DNA from: Pareuzebyella sediminis
GTDB lineage: Bacteria > Bacteroidota > Bacteroidia > Flavobacteriales > Flavobacteriaceae
NCBI RefSeq assembly: GCF_008367235.1
Contig: NZ_VTZS01000002.1
Location: 434,001 to 498,000, forward strand
Direction of reading: 5' to 3'
Length of the DNA: 64,000 nt
The notes under the pieces were generated by a model. The model searched no databases. It saw nothing but the letters and a program-made list of their open reading frames with translations, and was not told where the DNA came from. Of this stretch, positions 8,863 to 17,431 are shown piece after piece. Numbering within the stretch: position 1 is the stretch's first letter; the number at the start of each line of letters is the position of its first letter. The position numbers were made by a program, and so were the translations under genes.

Positions 8863-9343
8863 GGTTTTCGGTTTTTAGCGTTGGTGTCGAAGCCAGTTCG
8901 ATTGCGGCTTTTTTGATTCCTTTTCTTATTCGGGAATAGGTGCCGCACCGACAGATATTTCCACTCATGGCGTTGTCAATATCATCATCATTAGGGGCAG
9001 GGTTGTCGGTTAAAAGAGCGAGGGCCGACATGAGCTGGCCCGATTGACAATACCCACACTGAGGCACTTGCTCTTCGATCCAAGCCTTTTGCAGGGCATG
9101 CATTTTCGTGCCTGAGGCAATGCCTTCGATAGTCGTAATCTCTTTGTCGATAGATGTATGGAGGGGCGTAAGACAAGAGCGAATGGCATTACCCTCCATT
9201 ATAACGGTACAGGCACCACACTGGCCTATACCACACCCAAATTTTGTTCCGGTCAAGCCACATTGTTCACGTATGACCCATAACAATGGAGTTGAAGGGT
9301 CTACATCAACTTCATGTTCTTTTCCGTTAATTGTTAAAATCAT
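8855..9343 (-). CDS. (2Fe-2S)-binding subunit of the molybdenum hydroxylase (IorA-like)
   Basis: Small electron-transfer subunit that pairs with the catalytic subunit encoded directly downstream. The first plant-type ferredoxin cluster is bound by CGLTGTKFGCGIGQCGACTV (residues about 29-48) plus a downstream Cys. The second is bound by CGYCQSG and NICRCGTYSRI in the C-terminal helical domain. The 162-residue length is standard. It lacks its own signal peptide, so it would be co-exported with the TAT-tagged large subunit, as known for the family. It is the first gene of the operon. Confidence 0.93.
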   Translation of the reverse strand: MILTINGKEHEVDVDPSTPLLWVIREQCGLTGTKFGCGIGQCGACTVIMEGNAIRSCLTPLHTSIDKEITTIEGIASGTKMHALQKAWIEEQVPQCGYCQSGQLMSALALLTDNPAPNDDDIDNAMSGNICRCGTYSRIRKGIKKAAIELASTPTLKTENHG

Positions 9344-9648
9344 CAGAGTTTATCTTTTGGCAATCGCTATAATCACTAGGCCTATTTCTACTACAATGTA
9401 CGATAAAAAGCGATGATGCTTACCTTCTAGCCATTAAAATGGAAGAGTGCGGCCTGAAAAGAAAGTTCAATACAAAGAAATTGGAGTGGTAAGCCGCCCG
9501 GCTCAATAACTTCATAGGCTTGATGAAAAGTACTCTGGATAGTTATGTAAGGTGTTGTTTTACAGTGAATTAATTATTCCTATAATGTTCGGATGAAATT
9601 TAATCGCAAGTTTAGGGCTGAATTTTTACCGGGTATGCTTTTGGTTCA
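9344..9648. other. Intergenic stretch without a recognised gene
   Basis: About 305 bases between the start of the 2Fe-2S subunit gene and the stop of the XRE regulator gene. It should hold the promoter of the molybdenum hydroxylase operon on the minus strand, but I find no TAnnTTTG box there. No protein similarity, tRNA, strong hairpin or repeat was seen on either strand. Confidence 0.5.
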
Positions 9649-9855
9649 TCAATCCCAATCCTCCGATTCCAAAGCAAAGAGTGTATCGACCGCAATATCG
9701 AATATGCTGGCTATTTTAAGAGAGAGTACCGTTGAGGGAATATACCTGCTCTTCTCGATAGAATTAATGGTCTGCCTTGAAACGCCCACTTTTTTTGCTA
9801 ATTCTGCTTGCGTTAGGTCGTTTTTGGCGCGTTCCACTTTGATGGTGTTTTTCAT
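9649..9855 (-). CDS. Small XRE-family helix-turn-helix regulator
   Basis: A 67-residue DNA-binding protein that is almost entirely one Cro/C1-type helix-turn-helix: LTQAELAKKVGVSRQTINSIEKSRYIPS, followed by the helices typical of the short YozG-like group. It lies 12 bases downstream of a four-helix membrane protein gene, so the two are probably cotranscribed. In this group the regulator often controls its own membrane-protein operon; the imperfect palindrome at 10296-10311 upstream of the pair is a candidate operator. The effector is unknown. Confidence 0.88.
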   Translation of the reverse strand: MKNTIKVERAKNDLTQAELAKKVGVSRQTINSIEKSRYIPSTVLSLKIASIFDIAVDTLFALESEDWD

Positions 9856-9867
9856 GGAAATGGCAGA

Positions 9868-10269
9868 TTAAGCTTTTACTTTGAAATAATAGTAGCATCC
9901 TAGGGCCATACCTAGGGCGATGGTCAAATATTCAAAAGCGGAAATGGAATACCAACTGTTGGTCTCTACGGAATATCCATTGAAATTGTAATAATAGTTA
10001 ATAAGCATCACGATTATAGCAGCCCCCGGGACGCCTATGGCAAGTGATTTAAATTTTAAATAAATAATCCGCTCATCAAAATCCTTGTCCTTGGAAAAAA
10101 AAATGAGCGCCAGCCCTGAGGCCACTGGTAGGCTGGCTCCTGTTAAGTCGACGATGTCGTAGGTGACTATTCTATAAAGGAATGTGATAAGGGCGAGGAT
10201 GATTAAAAGAATACCCACGAATTTGAATTGATGGGGATAAATGAAGATAGAGGACATTGATTTTTTCAT
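9868..10269 (-). CDS. Hypothetical four-helix membrane protein
   Basis: A 133-residue protein with four predicted membrane segments (about residues 15-33, 42-58, 74-92 and 108-126) and no recognisable enzymatic motif. A charged loop KDKDFDERIIYLKFKS lies between helices 2 and 3. It is followed after 12 bases by the small XRE regulator, an arrangement common to regulator and membrane-protein pairs in Bacteroidota. An alternative ATG lies at 10257. Function not recognised. Confidence 0.7.
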   Translation of the reverse strand: MKKSMSSIFIYPHQFKFVGILLIILALITFLYRIVTYDIVDLTGASLPVASGLALIFFSKDKDFDERIIYLKFKSLAIGVPGAAIIVMLINYYYNFNGYSVETNSWYSISAFEYLTIALGMALGCYYYFKVKA

Positions 10270-10295
10270 AAAAAGTCATTTATAGTTGACTAAAA

Positions 10296-10311
10296 GTAAA
10301 GTATATTTTAC
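10296..10311. promoter_or_regulatory. Candidate operator for the XRE/membrane-protein pair
   Basis: GTAAAGTATATTTTAC is a near-perfect 16-base palindrome with GTAAA/TTTAC arms, located 27 bases upstream of the membrane-protein start codon. It lies where a dimeric XRE repressor could block transcription. The region is AT-rich, so chance is not excluded. Confidence 0.35.
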
Positions 10312-10444
10312 ATTTTAGCAAGAAAAATATAGGTGATTTCCCATTTGAAGATGAAAATAAGCTATCGCGTGGCTGGTACTCTATCTGCACATTGCTTGGA
10401 TGAGAATAGGGGTAAGAGCTCAATCAAGCATCTGAGCTACGCTT

Positions 10445-11725
10445 TTAAAGCGCCCCATCCATTTTCTTTCGGATCTCATCGAGACATAAATTGCCCAAAC
10501 TGCCTTCATGGGAATGTTGAATATCACGTTTAGGGGTAAAGGTGCCCTGCTGAATTTCCTGTCCCATTTTTTTATAGGCATCCCGAAAAGGCATCCCGTT
10601 CTGTACCAGCTCGTTGAGTGTATCGACACTGAAAAGATAATCGTATTTCGGATCGTCCAAAACATTGGGATTAACGCGGATTTCCTTCAAACTAAAGGTC
10701 ATTATCTCTAAACAAGCCTTCATATCTTGAATTGCGGGAACAATAATTTCTTTTACCAGTTGCAGGTCACGATGATAGCCACTCGGTAGGTTGTTGATAA
10801 CCAACGTCAATTGTTGGGGCACGGCCTGAAGTTTATTGCATTTACCTCGTACCAGTTCAAAGACATCGGGGTTCTTTTTATGGGGCATAATGCTACTTCC
10901 CGTGGTAAGTTCATCCGGAAAGGAAACAAAATCAAAGTTTTGGCTCATGTACAAGCAGATATCCATGGCCATCTTCGATAAGGAAGCTGCAATATTAGCC
11001 AGACCGAAGGCTGCTGCTTTTTCTACTTTGCCCCTTCCCATCTGGGCTGCAACGACATTATATTTCAAGGTTTCAAAACCCATTTCCTTGGTCGTAAAGG
11101 TACGGTCTATATCGAACGAACTACCATAACCGGCGGCACTACCCAAAGGGTTTTGGTCTGCCACTTTGTAGGCCGCATTGAGAAAATAGACGTCATCGAC
11201 CAAGCTTTCCGCATAAGCCGAGAACCAAAGTCCGAACGAGGACGGCATTGCAATCTGCAAATGGGTATAGCCAGGTAAAAGAATGTCTTTGTATTTCTCG
11301 GCCTGTTGTAATAATAGGTCGAATAAAGTCTTGGTTTGTTGCTTTATTTCCGAAAGCTCGGCCTTGAGGTATAAATGCATCGCGACCAGAACTTGGTCGT
11401 TCCTGGATCGGGCCGTATGTATTTTCTTTCCGGTATCCCCTAATTTTTCGGTGAGTAAGTATTCGATTTTCGAGTGCATATCTTCGAAGGAATCTTCGAT
11501 CGTAAATTTCCCGTTCGCGATGGTCGATGCAATATGGTCCAGTTCTTTCGTCAAGGCGAGTGTTTCTTCTTTGCTCAGAAGGCCAATTCTACCAAGCATT
11601 TTGGCATGGGCCTTCGAGGCGATAACATCGTACTTGGCAAGGATGAGATCCAATTCCCTGTCGTCGCCAACTGTAAAATGGTCTATTTTCGTGTCTGTAC
11701 TGAAGCCTTTGTCCCAGAGTTTCAT
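10445..11725 (-). CDS. argH: Argininosuccinate lyase
   Basis: Cleaves argininosuccinate to arginine and fumarate, the last step of arginine synthesis. The 426-residue protein carries the fumarase/lyase superfamily signature GSSIMPHKKNPD around residues 275-286, with the flexible catalytic Ser, and HTARSRNDQV near residue 103. It is shorter than the roughly 460 residues of the E. coli enzyme, mainly at the C-terminus. It is the last gene of the twelve-gene arginine/proline operon, 59 bases after argE. The 10270-10444 region downstream holds a weak 6-bp hairpin but no clear terminator. Confidence 0.93.
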   Translation of the reverse strand: MKLWDKGFSTDTKIDHFTVGDDRELDLILAKYDVIASKAHAKMLGRIGLLSKEETLALTKELDHIASTIANGKFTIEDSFEDMHSKIEYLLTEKLGDTGKKIHTARSRNDQVLVAMHLYLKAELSEIKQQTKTLFDLLLQQAEKYKDILLPGYTHLQIAMPSSFGLWFSAYAESLVDDVYFLNAAYKVADQNPLGSAAGYGSSFDIDRTFTTKEMGFETLKYNVVAAQMGRGKVEKAAAFGLANIAASLSKMAMDICLYMSQNFDFVSFPDELTTGSSIMPHKKNPDVFELVRGKCNKLQAVPQQLTLVINNLPSGYHRDLQLVKEIIVPAIQDMKACLEIMTFSLKEIRVNPNVLDDPKYDYLFSVDTLNELVQNGMPFRDAYKKMGQEIQQGTFTPKRDIQHSHEGSLGNLCLDEIRKKMDGAL

Positions 11726-11784
11726 AGGTGTCGATTTTCTTTTTTAGGTACAAAGAAGTATGGCCACTTCGGTACCGTTAGATT

Positions 11785-12846
11785 TTATAAAAATTTTTCC
11801 AATATTTTAATATACAAGTCTATACCATCCTCTATTTCCTGTACATAAATAAACTCATCGGCCGAATGGGACCGGGTACTATCGCCAGGTCCCAATTTAA
11901 GGGATTGACATTGTAGGGCCGCTTGGTCGGAAAGTGTCGGGGAGCCATAAGTTTTTCTACCTAGGGCCACTCCCGATTTCACTAGGGGGTGGTCTTTGGC
12001 AATCGACGAAGAGTTCAGGCGTAAGGAGCGCTCTTTCAATTCACAAGGGGCTTCCCTTTTTAATATTTCTGCAATTTCGGCATTGGTATACTTGTCGGTC
12101 ACACGAACATCGATAACAAGATCTACCTGTGCAGGTACAACATTATGTTGGCTTCCGGCATTTATCTGGGTTACCGTTAATTTAACCTCGCCAAGCGCAT
12201 CGGAAACTTTGTCGAATTTGTAGTTCTTGAACCACTCTAACACTTCAATGCTGTTATAAATGGCATTGTTAAGGTTGGGATGTGCAGCATGGGAAGGTGT
12301 ACCCTTTACAACAGCATCAAAAACAATAAGTCCTTTTTCGGCAATTGCCAAATCGAGCAGAGTAGGTTCCCCTACAATGGCCACATCTATTTTAGGAAGC
12401 TTCGGAAGCAACCCCCTTAGGCTATTTGCACCCGCACTTTCCTCTTCCATGGAGGCAACCATGAGAATATTATGGCTGGGATTTTTCCGGGCATAGAAAT
12501 AGGTAAAGGCCGCGATCAACGAAACCAGGGCGCCCCCTGCATCATTACTGCCCAGACCATATAATTTACCATCTTCGATATGGGGATGAAACGGATCTTT
12601 AGTGTAGGCCGAATTCGGCTTTACGGTATCATGATGGGAATTGAGTAGGAGGGTGGGCTTGCTTTCATCAAAGTATTTGTTTACCGCATATACATTGTTG
12701 ATATGTCTTTGAAAAGGAATGTTAAAAGCTTTGAACCAATCTTCGATGGCGTCGGCGGTTTTATCTTCTTCAGACGAAAATGAGGGAATTGAAATAAGGG
12801 TTTTTAACAATTCCAAGGATTTTTCGGTAAGCTGTTCTTGATCCAT
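11785..12846 (-). CDS. argE: M20-family deacylase of arginine synthesis (ArgE-like)
   Basis: Removes the N-acyl group from N-acetyl- or N-succinyl-citrulline/ornithine. The M20 metal ligands are visible: NSHHDTV (His, Asp), GLGSNDAGG (Asp), MASMEEESAG (catalytic Glu and ligand Glu) and a late His. The ATG at 12846 (MDQEQLTEKSL) is chosen because earlier in-frame codons overlap argB and encode no family sequence; it gives 353 residues and a 2-base gap to argB. Because the operon uses an ArgF'-type transcarbamylase, the natural substrate is probably N-acyl-citrulline rather than ornithine. Confidence 0.88.
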   Translation of the reverse strand: MDQEQLTEKSLELLKTLISIPSFSSEEDKTADAIEDWFKAFNIPFQRHINNVYAVNKYFDESKPTLLLNSHHDTVKPNSAYTKDPFHPHIEDGKLYGLGSNDAGGALVSLIAAFTYFYARKNPSHNILMVASMEEESAGANSLRGLLPKLPKIDVAIVGEPTLLDLAIAEKGLIVFDAVVKGTPSHAAHPNLNNAIYNSIEVLEWFKNYKFDKVSDALGEVKLTVTQINAGSQHNVVPAQVDLVIDVRVTDKYTNAEIAEILKREAPCELKERSLRLNSSSIAKDHPLVKSGVALGRKTYGSPTLSDQAALQCQSLKLGPGDSTRSHSADEFIYVQEIEDGIDLYIKILEKFL

Positions 12847-12848
12847 TC

Positions 12849-13640
12849 TTATAAGGTTATAGTAGTGTAGGGGGATGCATTTTCTTCGAGCATGGAAATA
12901 TGTCCTATGCAAACTTTGGTCACGCGGTGACGTAGGGCATGAAAGCAGTTTGTTAGTTTTGGAAGCATACCATCGGCAATGATACCTTGGTTCAAAAGAT
13001 CAGTATAAATTTTACTATCAATGTATTCGATGACCGAATCTTCATCGGTAACATCCATCAAAACTCCCTTTTTTTCAAAACAGAAATAGAGAGTAGTATC
13101 GTAAAGTTCACTCAGGCCAATCGCTACTTCAGAAGCAATGGTGTCGGCATTGGTATTTAACAACTGCCCTTTACCATCATGGGTGAGCGCACAAAAAACA
13201 GGAACCAACCCAAGAGTCAATAAATGGGAGAGCAAACCTTCATTGATGCCGTCAACATCACCTGCAAAACCGTAATCGATCTCATTGACCGGTCTTTTAT
13301 GGGCTTGTATGGTATCTCCATCGGCTCCACTCAAACCTATGGCGTTGCAGCCATTGGCTTGAAGCCGAGCCACTATGTTCTTATTCGTTAGGCCGCCATA
13401 AACCATGGTAATTACATCGAGGCTTTCGGCATCTGTGATGCGCCTTCCTCCGACCATTTTCGGTTCGATTCCGAGCCGTTGCAGTACCTGGGTCGCAAGT
13501 TTTCCTCCGCCATGGACCAAGATTTTTGGGTCTTCTACTTTTGAGAAATAGTGTAAGAACCTTTCGAGCTCTGTTTCGTTCTCGATTACATTACCTCCAA
13601 TTTTTACTATGGATAAGGATCGCTTCATTCGTTTATGCAT
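12849..13640 (-). CDS. argB: Acetylglutamate kinase
   Basis: Phosphorylates N-acylglutamate, the second step of arginine synthesis. Amino-acid kinase motifs are clear: SIVKIGGNVI with the catalytic Lys, ILVHGGGKLATQV, and GLSGADGDTI for substrate binding. An in-frame ATG at 13628 (MKRSLSIVKIGG) is an equally good start that avoids overlap with the SDR gene upstream. The length of about 260 residues is typical. In Bacteroidota the pathway may run on succinylated rather than acetylated intermediates; this cannot be decided here. Confidence 0.92.
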   Translation of the reverse strand: MHKRMKRSLSIVKIGGNVIENETELERFLHYFSKVEDPKILVHGGGKLATQVLQRLGIEPKMVGGRRITDAESLDVITMVYGGLTNKNIVARLQANGCNAIGLSGADGDTIQAHKRPVNEIDYGFAGDVDGINEGLLSHLLTLGLVPVFCALTHDGKGQLLNTNADTIASEVAIGLSELYDTTLYFCFEKKGVLMDVTDEDSVIEYIDSKIYTDLLNQGIIADGMLPKLTNCFHALRHRVTKVCIGHISMLEENASPYTTITL

Positions 13641-14382
13641 TTATAATTCCACCATCAATGGTCACCGCGGTACCCGTCATCCAACTAGCTTCTTCCGAGA
13701 CCAGGAATAGCGCTAGTTTAGCAATATCCAATGGAGTTCCCAAGCGTTTCATAAGCGTAGCGTCGCTGGCATCTTGAAGCGCGGATTCTGGATTTTTAAA
13801 GGCTTTTGCCGAACGCTGTAATAAGGGAGTGTCGACAGGCCCCGGGCAGATGGCGTTCACCCTTATTTTTGGCCCGTACTCCACAGCCATTTGTTTCATA
13901 AGGGCCAACGAAGCGGATTTTGATGCGCAGTAGGCCGGATGGTTCGGAAAACTTTTAAAAGCTGCAATTGATGCATTGATGAGCATATTGCCTTCACTCT
14001 TTTGAAGATAAGGAATTGCATATTTCGAGATATAGAAAATAGCACTAAGATTTGTGTCCAACGTTTTGTGCCATTTTTCAATAGGTAGTGAAATTACATT
14101 ACCTAGCCCTAAAATACCCGCGTTCAAGGACAGGATATCGATACCGCCGAAGGATCGAATCGCCTCTTCGACCAATAATTCATTATATTGTGGCGTGCTC
14201 ACATCACCTGGTAGGAATATGGCTTCACCAAATTGGTCAGTCAAGGCTTTGCCTCGATCCCTATTCCTTCCGGACAAGACCAATTTTGCACCCTCCTTCG
14301 AAAAAATTTCAGCAATGGCCTTTCCCATTCCACTGGTAGCCCCGGTAACAATGCAAACTTTGTTCTCTAGTTTTCCAGCCAT
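13633..14382 (-). CDS. SDR-family oxidoreductase within the arginine operon
   Basis: Classical short-chain dehydrogenase/reductase of 249 residues. It has the NAD(P) motif VTGATSGMGKAIA at residues about 12-24, NAGILG, the catalytic Ser (NASIAAF), and YCASK with the Tyr-Lys pair at about residues 151-155. The C-terminal SWMTGTAVTIDGG is typical. The gene sits tightly between argF' (4-base gap) and argB (about 8-base overlap), so it is cotranscribed with arginine genes although no arginine step needs an SDR. The substrate is unknown; it may be a passenger or act on an acylated intermediate. Confidence 0.88.
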   Translation of the reverse strand: MAGKLENKVCIVTGATSGMGKAIAEIFSKEGAKLVLSGRNRDRGKALTDQFGEAIFLPGDVSTPQYNELLVEEAIRSFGGIDILSLNAGILGLGNVISLPIEKWHKTLDTNLSAIFYISKYAIPYLQKSEGNMLINASIAAFKSFPNHPAYCASKSASLALMKQMAVEYGPKIRVNAICPGPVDTPLLQRSAKAFKNPESALQDASDATLMKRLGTPLDIAKLALFLVSEEASWMTGTAVTIDGGIINA

Positions 14383-14386
14383 GCTC

Positions 14387-15325
14387 TTATAGGGTTTCCA
14401 ATATCTTTTTTAATACAATCTGTGCAGAATACGTTCTATTGTTGGCCTGTTCTATTACCAGTGACTGCCCACCATCAAGTATGGCATCTTCGACCACCAC
14501 ATTTCTTCGCACGGGAAGGCAATGCATAAACTTGGCATTTCCCAATTTTTCTTCGGTCATCATCCAATGGCTATCTTGAGTTGTGACTTTTCCGTAATCC
14601 GTATAGTTACTCCAATTTTTGACATACACGAAATCGGCATCTTTGCATGCTTTTGTTTGATCGTATTCTATCTTAGAATCCCTGGTAATTTTTGGATTCA
14701 GTTCATACCCTTTGGGATGGGTGATCACAAAATCGACTTCTTGTCGGTGCATCATCTCAACGAAAGAGTTCGCCACTGCATGTGGCAAAGCTTTGGGGTG
14801 TGGAGCCCAAGACAACACCACTTTGGGTTTCGTTTTTTTATTGTTTTCAGCAAGGGTAATAGCGTCGGCCAAGGCCTGTAACGGGTGGCCGGTTGAGCTT
14901 TCCATATTTACGATCGGTACGGTAGCGTACTTTCTAAACCCCTGCAGGACCAGTTCGGCCTCATCTTTTTCTCTATCTTCTAATTCGGCGAACGCACGAA
15001 TGGCGACGATATCACAATATTGCGAGACGACCTGGGCCGCTTCTTTGATATGTTCCGATGTGCCTTGGTTCATGATAGTGCCATCTCCGAATTCAATGGC
15101 CCAGCCCTCACTGCCAAAGTTCATGACCATGATGTCCATACCTAAATTCATGGCGGCTTTTTGGGTGCTTAAACGGGTGCGAAGGCTGTTGTTGAAAAAC
15201 AACAGTCCTAAAGTTTTATTTTTTCCTAATGATTTGTGCTGTAGTGGATTTTTCTTTATTTCCTTGGCTTCTTCCACCCAAGTGGAAAGAGAGTCGATGT
15301 CTTGTATGGAAAGATATTGTTTCAT
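14387..15325 (-). CDS. argF': N-acyl-L-ornithine transcarbamylase (ArgF' type)
   Basis: Transfers a carbamoyl group to N-acetyl- or N-succinyl-ornithine rather than to free ornithine. The 312-residue protein has the carbamoyl-phosphate loop as FNNSLRTRLS (STRT-like position), HPLQALADA, and the C-terminal HCLPVRRNVVVEDAILD. Its family is the knotted Bacteroides/Xanthomonas type: EFGDGTIMNQGTSEHIKEAAQV follows the pattern of the succinyl/acetyl loop. Which acyl group is used depends on a few loop residues that I cannot assign with confidence. It fits a linear N-acyl pathway with ArgE-like deacylation later in the same operon. Confidence 0.9.
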   Translation of the reverse strand: MKQYLSIQDIDSLSTWVEEAKEIKKNPLQHKSLGKNKTLGLLFFNNSLRTRLSTQKAAMNLGMDIMVMNFGSEGWAIEFGDGTIMNQGTSEHIKEAAQVVSQYCDIVAIRAFAELEDREKDEAELVLQGFRKYATVPIVNMESSTGHPLQALADAITLAENNKKTKPKVVLSWAPHPKALPHAVANSFVEMMHRQEVDFVITHPKGYELNPKITRDSKIEYDQTKACKDADFVYVKNWSNYTDYGKVTTQDSHWMMTEEKLGNAKFMHCLPVRRNVVVEDAILDGGQSLVIEQANNRTYSAQIVLKKILETL

Positions 15326-15377
15326 TTTAAGGATTTCAAGTTAATTCTTTTGGTTATAAAAGTTTAGCGGGTCGTTT

Positions 15378-16160
15378 TTACATTTTTTTGGGATCCAAAA
15401 GTGATGTAATCTTAGTCTTCTGACTTTTATTTTCTAAGGCATCAATAATAAAGTTATCGGAAAGCCCATTGACGATCCAAGTTTCGATCTGCGCTTTTTG
15501 TGCAATAAGGGCCGCTTCAATTTTTGATTGCATGCCTCCCGTACCATGCGATGATTTAGAAATGCTTATTTCTTTTTGTAAACTATGTATGCCGATTACT
15601 TCTGGTATGGTTTCGGGGTGTCCACTTTCTAAGGAGGCCTTCGTGTAGATACCGTTGGTATTGGTAGCGATAATTAGAAGGTCGACCTTTAGTAGGCAGG
15701 CGGTCAATGCAGCGAGCTTGTCATTATCTCCGAACTGTATCTCGTCGGCAGCTACCGTATCATTTTCATTAATAATCGGAATTACGTTGTTCGAGACCAG
15801 TATGTCAATAGTGTTTTTGATGTTGGACTTGGCTTTTGGATTTTCAAAATCTGAATAAGACAAAAGACATTGGGCCGTAAAGAGACCTAATTCCCTAAAA
15901 TTTTCCTGAATGATTCGCATTAAGTGGGGTTGACCTATTGCTGCTAAGGCTTGTTTAACATTGATTTCACCTCCATTATGTTCAAGTTTAACAAACTGCT
16001 TGGCCGCGGCGATCGCACCGGAACTCACAATGATAAACTCATATTCATTTCCGAGTTTAGCAATCTGTCGCGCAATGTCCTCTATTTTCCCCCTGGAAAT
16101 TTGATCCGTTTCCTTGGTCAGGGTATTGGAACCTATTTTTAACAACACACGTTTTTTCAT
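15378..16160 (-). CDS. proB: Glutamate 5-kinase without PUA domain
   Basis: Phosphorylates glutamate, the first step of proline synthesis. Amino-acid-kinase motifs are present: VLLKIGSNTLTK, IIVSSGAIAAAKQ, PIINENDTVAADEIQFGDNDKLAA and SHGTGGMQSKIEAALIAQ. The protein stops after the kinase domain at 260 residues; many family members, such as that of E. coli (367 residues), add a C-terminal PUA domain. It is followed by argF' after 52 bases and preceded by proA. Proline feedback inhibition maps to the kinase domain in known enzymes, so regulation could be retained. Confidence 0.92.
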   Translation of the reverse strand: MKKRVLLKIGSNTLTKETDQISRGKIEDIARQIAKLGNEYEFIIVSSGAIAAAKQFVKLEHNGGEINVKQALAAIGQPHLMRIIQENFRELGLFTAQCLLSYSDFENPKAKSNIKNTIDILVSNNVIPIINENDTVAADEIQFGDNDKLAALTACLLKVDLLIIATNTNGIYTKASLESGHPETIPEVIGIHSLQKEISISKSSHGTGGMQSKIEAALIAQKAQIETWIVNGLSDNFIIDALENKSQKTKITSLLDPKKM

Positions 16161-16231
16161 AATTCTCTTTCAAGTTATTGCTAGGTCAGAGCAATAAGAT
16201 ATTCCTTTCATCACTTTCCAGTGCCCTACAA

Positions 16232-17431
16232 TTAAGGCCGAATTTGCCCCGTACCTTCAACATACCATTTATTGGTGACTAAATGCTGCAAACCGATGGG
16301 ACCTCTTTGGTGCAGCTTATCCGTACTAATAGCTAGTTCACCGCCCAATCCGAATTGGCCCCCATCGGTAAATCGTGTCGATACATTATGATAAACCGCC
16401 GCACAATCTACGCCATTCATAAAGTAGGATGCGGTTTTTGAATTTTTGGTCACAATCGATGCGGAATGTCCTCCACTGTATTTATTGATTTTGGCAATCG
16501 CTGCTTCAACACCGTCAACTAGGCCGAGTACAATTTTATAATCTAAAAATTCCTCGTACCAAATTTCTTCGTTTGCAATAGGTGTTGTCCCTTCGAGCCC
16601 CTTTATATGATCATCGACGAAAATTTTGACTCCGTACTTCTTCAATTCTTGGGTCAATTGCCGGATAAACTGTTGCTTTTCAGGTAAGTCCGACGCTATA
16701 ATAACTTTATCCAAGGCGTTACAAGCCGAAATTTTCGTAGTCTTGGCATTCTTGATGATATCCATGGCTATTTGCAGATCGGCCTCATGGTCAACGTATA
16801 CAAAATTATTACCGCGACCACTCACAATAACGGGGCAGGTCGCATGCTCTTTTACAAAAGCAATCAGTCGCTCCCCGCCCCTTGGTACGATCAAGTCTAT
16901 TTTTTCTGTAGGATGCTCCAAAAAGGCCTGGGTCTCTTTGCGATTGAATTGTAAGTAGGTGACCCAGTCAAAAGATGCTCCGTGTTCGCCTAAAGCATCA
17001 TGCCATAATTTCAGTAACACTAGGTTGGAGTTGAGCGATTCCTTACCTCCCTTCAGCAATATTTTGTTACCTGATTTAAAAGCGATGCCTGCGGCCTCGA
17101 TGGTGACATCGGGCCTTGACTCATAAATAATCATTACAGTGCCGAAAGGTGCGGTTTTATTGCTTACCCGCATACCGTTTTCGTGGGTGAATTTAAACCG
17201 TTCTTTCCCTAAAGGATCTTCTTGGCTGGCCAGTTCTTGAAGGGATCGTACCATGCCGGCTATTTTATCGTCGTCAACTTTCAGACGGTCTCTCATGGCG
17301 ATGTCTTCTCCTACGTAGGTTTCGATATCAATTGCATTCGCATCCGAAATGGCCTTACGTTCCTTTTGTAGTAGACGGGCCATAGTCTTAAGAACGGCAT
17401 TTCGTTTTTGTATGTCTAAAAATGCCTTCAT
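16232..17431 (-). CDS. proA: Gamma-glutamyl phosphate reductase
   Basis: Reduces glutamyl-5-phosphate to glutamate semialdehyde with NADPH, the second proline step. The 399-residue aldehyde-dehydrogenase-fold protein has PFGTVMIIYESRPDVT, ILLKGGKES, and ISACNALDKVIIA with the catalytic Cys. FTDGGQFGLGGELAISTDKLHQRGPIGL is the family C-terminal signature. The start codon overlaps the argD stop by 4 bases, indicating translational coupling. It makes a natural pair with proB downstream. Confidence 0.95.
   Translation of the reverse strand: MKAFLDIQKRNAVLKTMARLLQKERKAISDANAIDIETYVGEDIAMRDRLKVDDDKIAGMVRSLQELASQEDPLGKERFKFTHENGMRVSNKTAPFGTVMIIYESRPDVTIEAAGIAFKSGNKILLKGGKESLNSNLVLLKLWHDALGEHGASFDWVTYLQFNRKETQAFLEHPTEKIDLIVPRGGERLIAFVKEHATCPVIVSGRGNNFVYVDHEADLQIAMDIIKNAKTTKISACNALDKVIIASDLPEKQQFIRQLTQELKKYGVKIFVDDHIKGLEGTTPIANEEIWYEEFLDYKIVLGLVDGVEAAIAKINKYSGGHSASIVTKNSKTASYFMNGVDCAAVYHNVSTRFTDGGQFGLGGELAISTDKLHQRGPIGLQHLVTNKWYVEGTGQIRP

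Noticed and set aside
9593-9871. Plus-strand open frame opposite the XRE regulator
   Set aside because: It is the antisense shadow of a clear helix-turn-helix gene.
10417-10438. AGCTCA/TGAGCT inverted repeat after argH as a terminator
   Set aside because: The loop is 10 bases, the stem short and no T-run follows.
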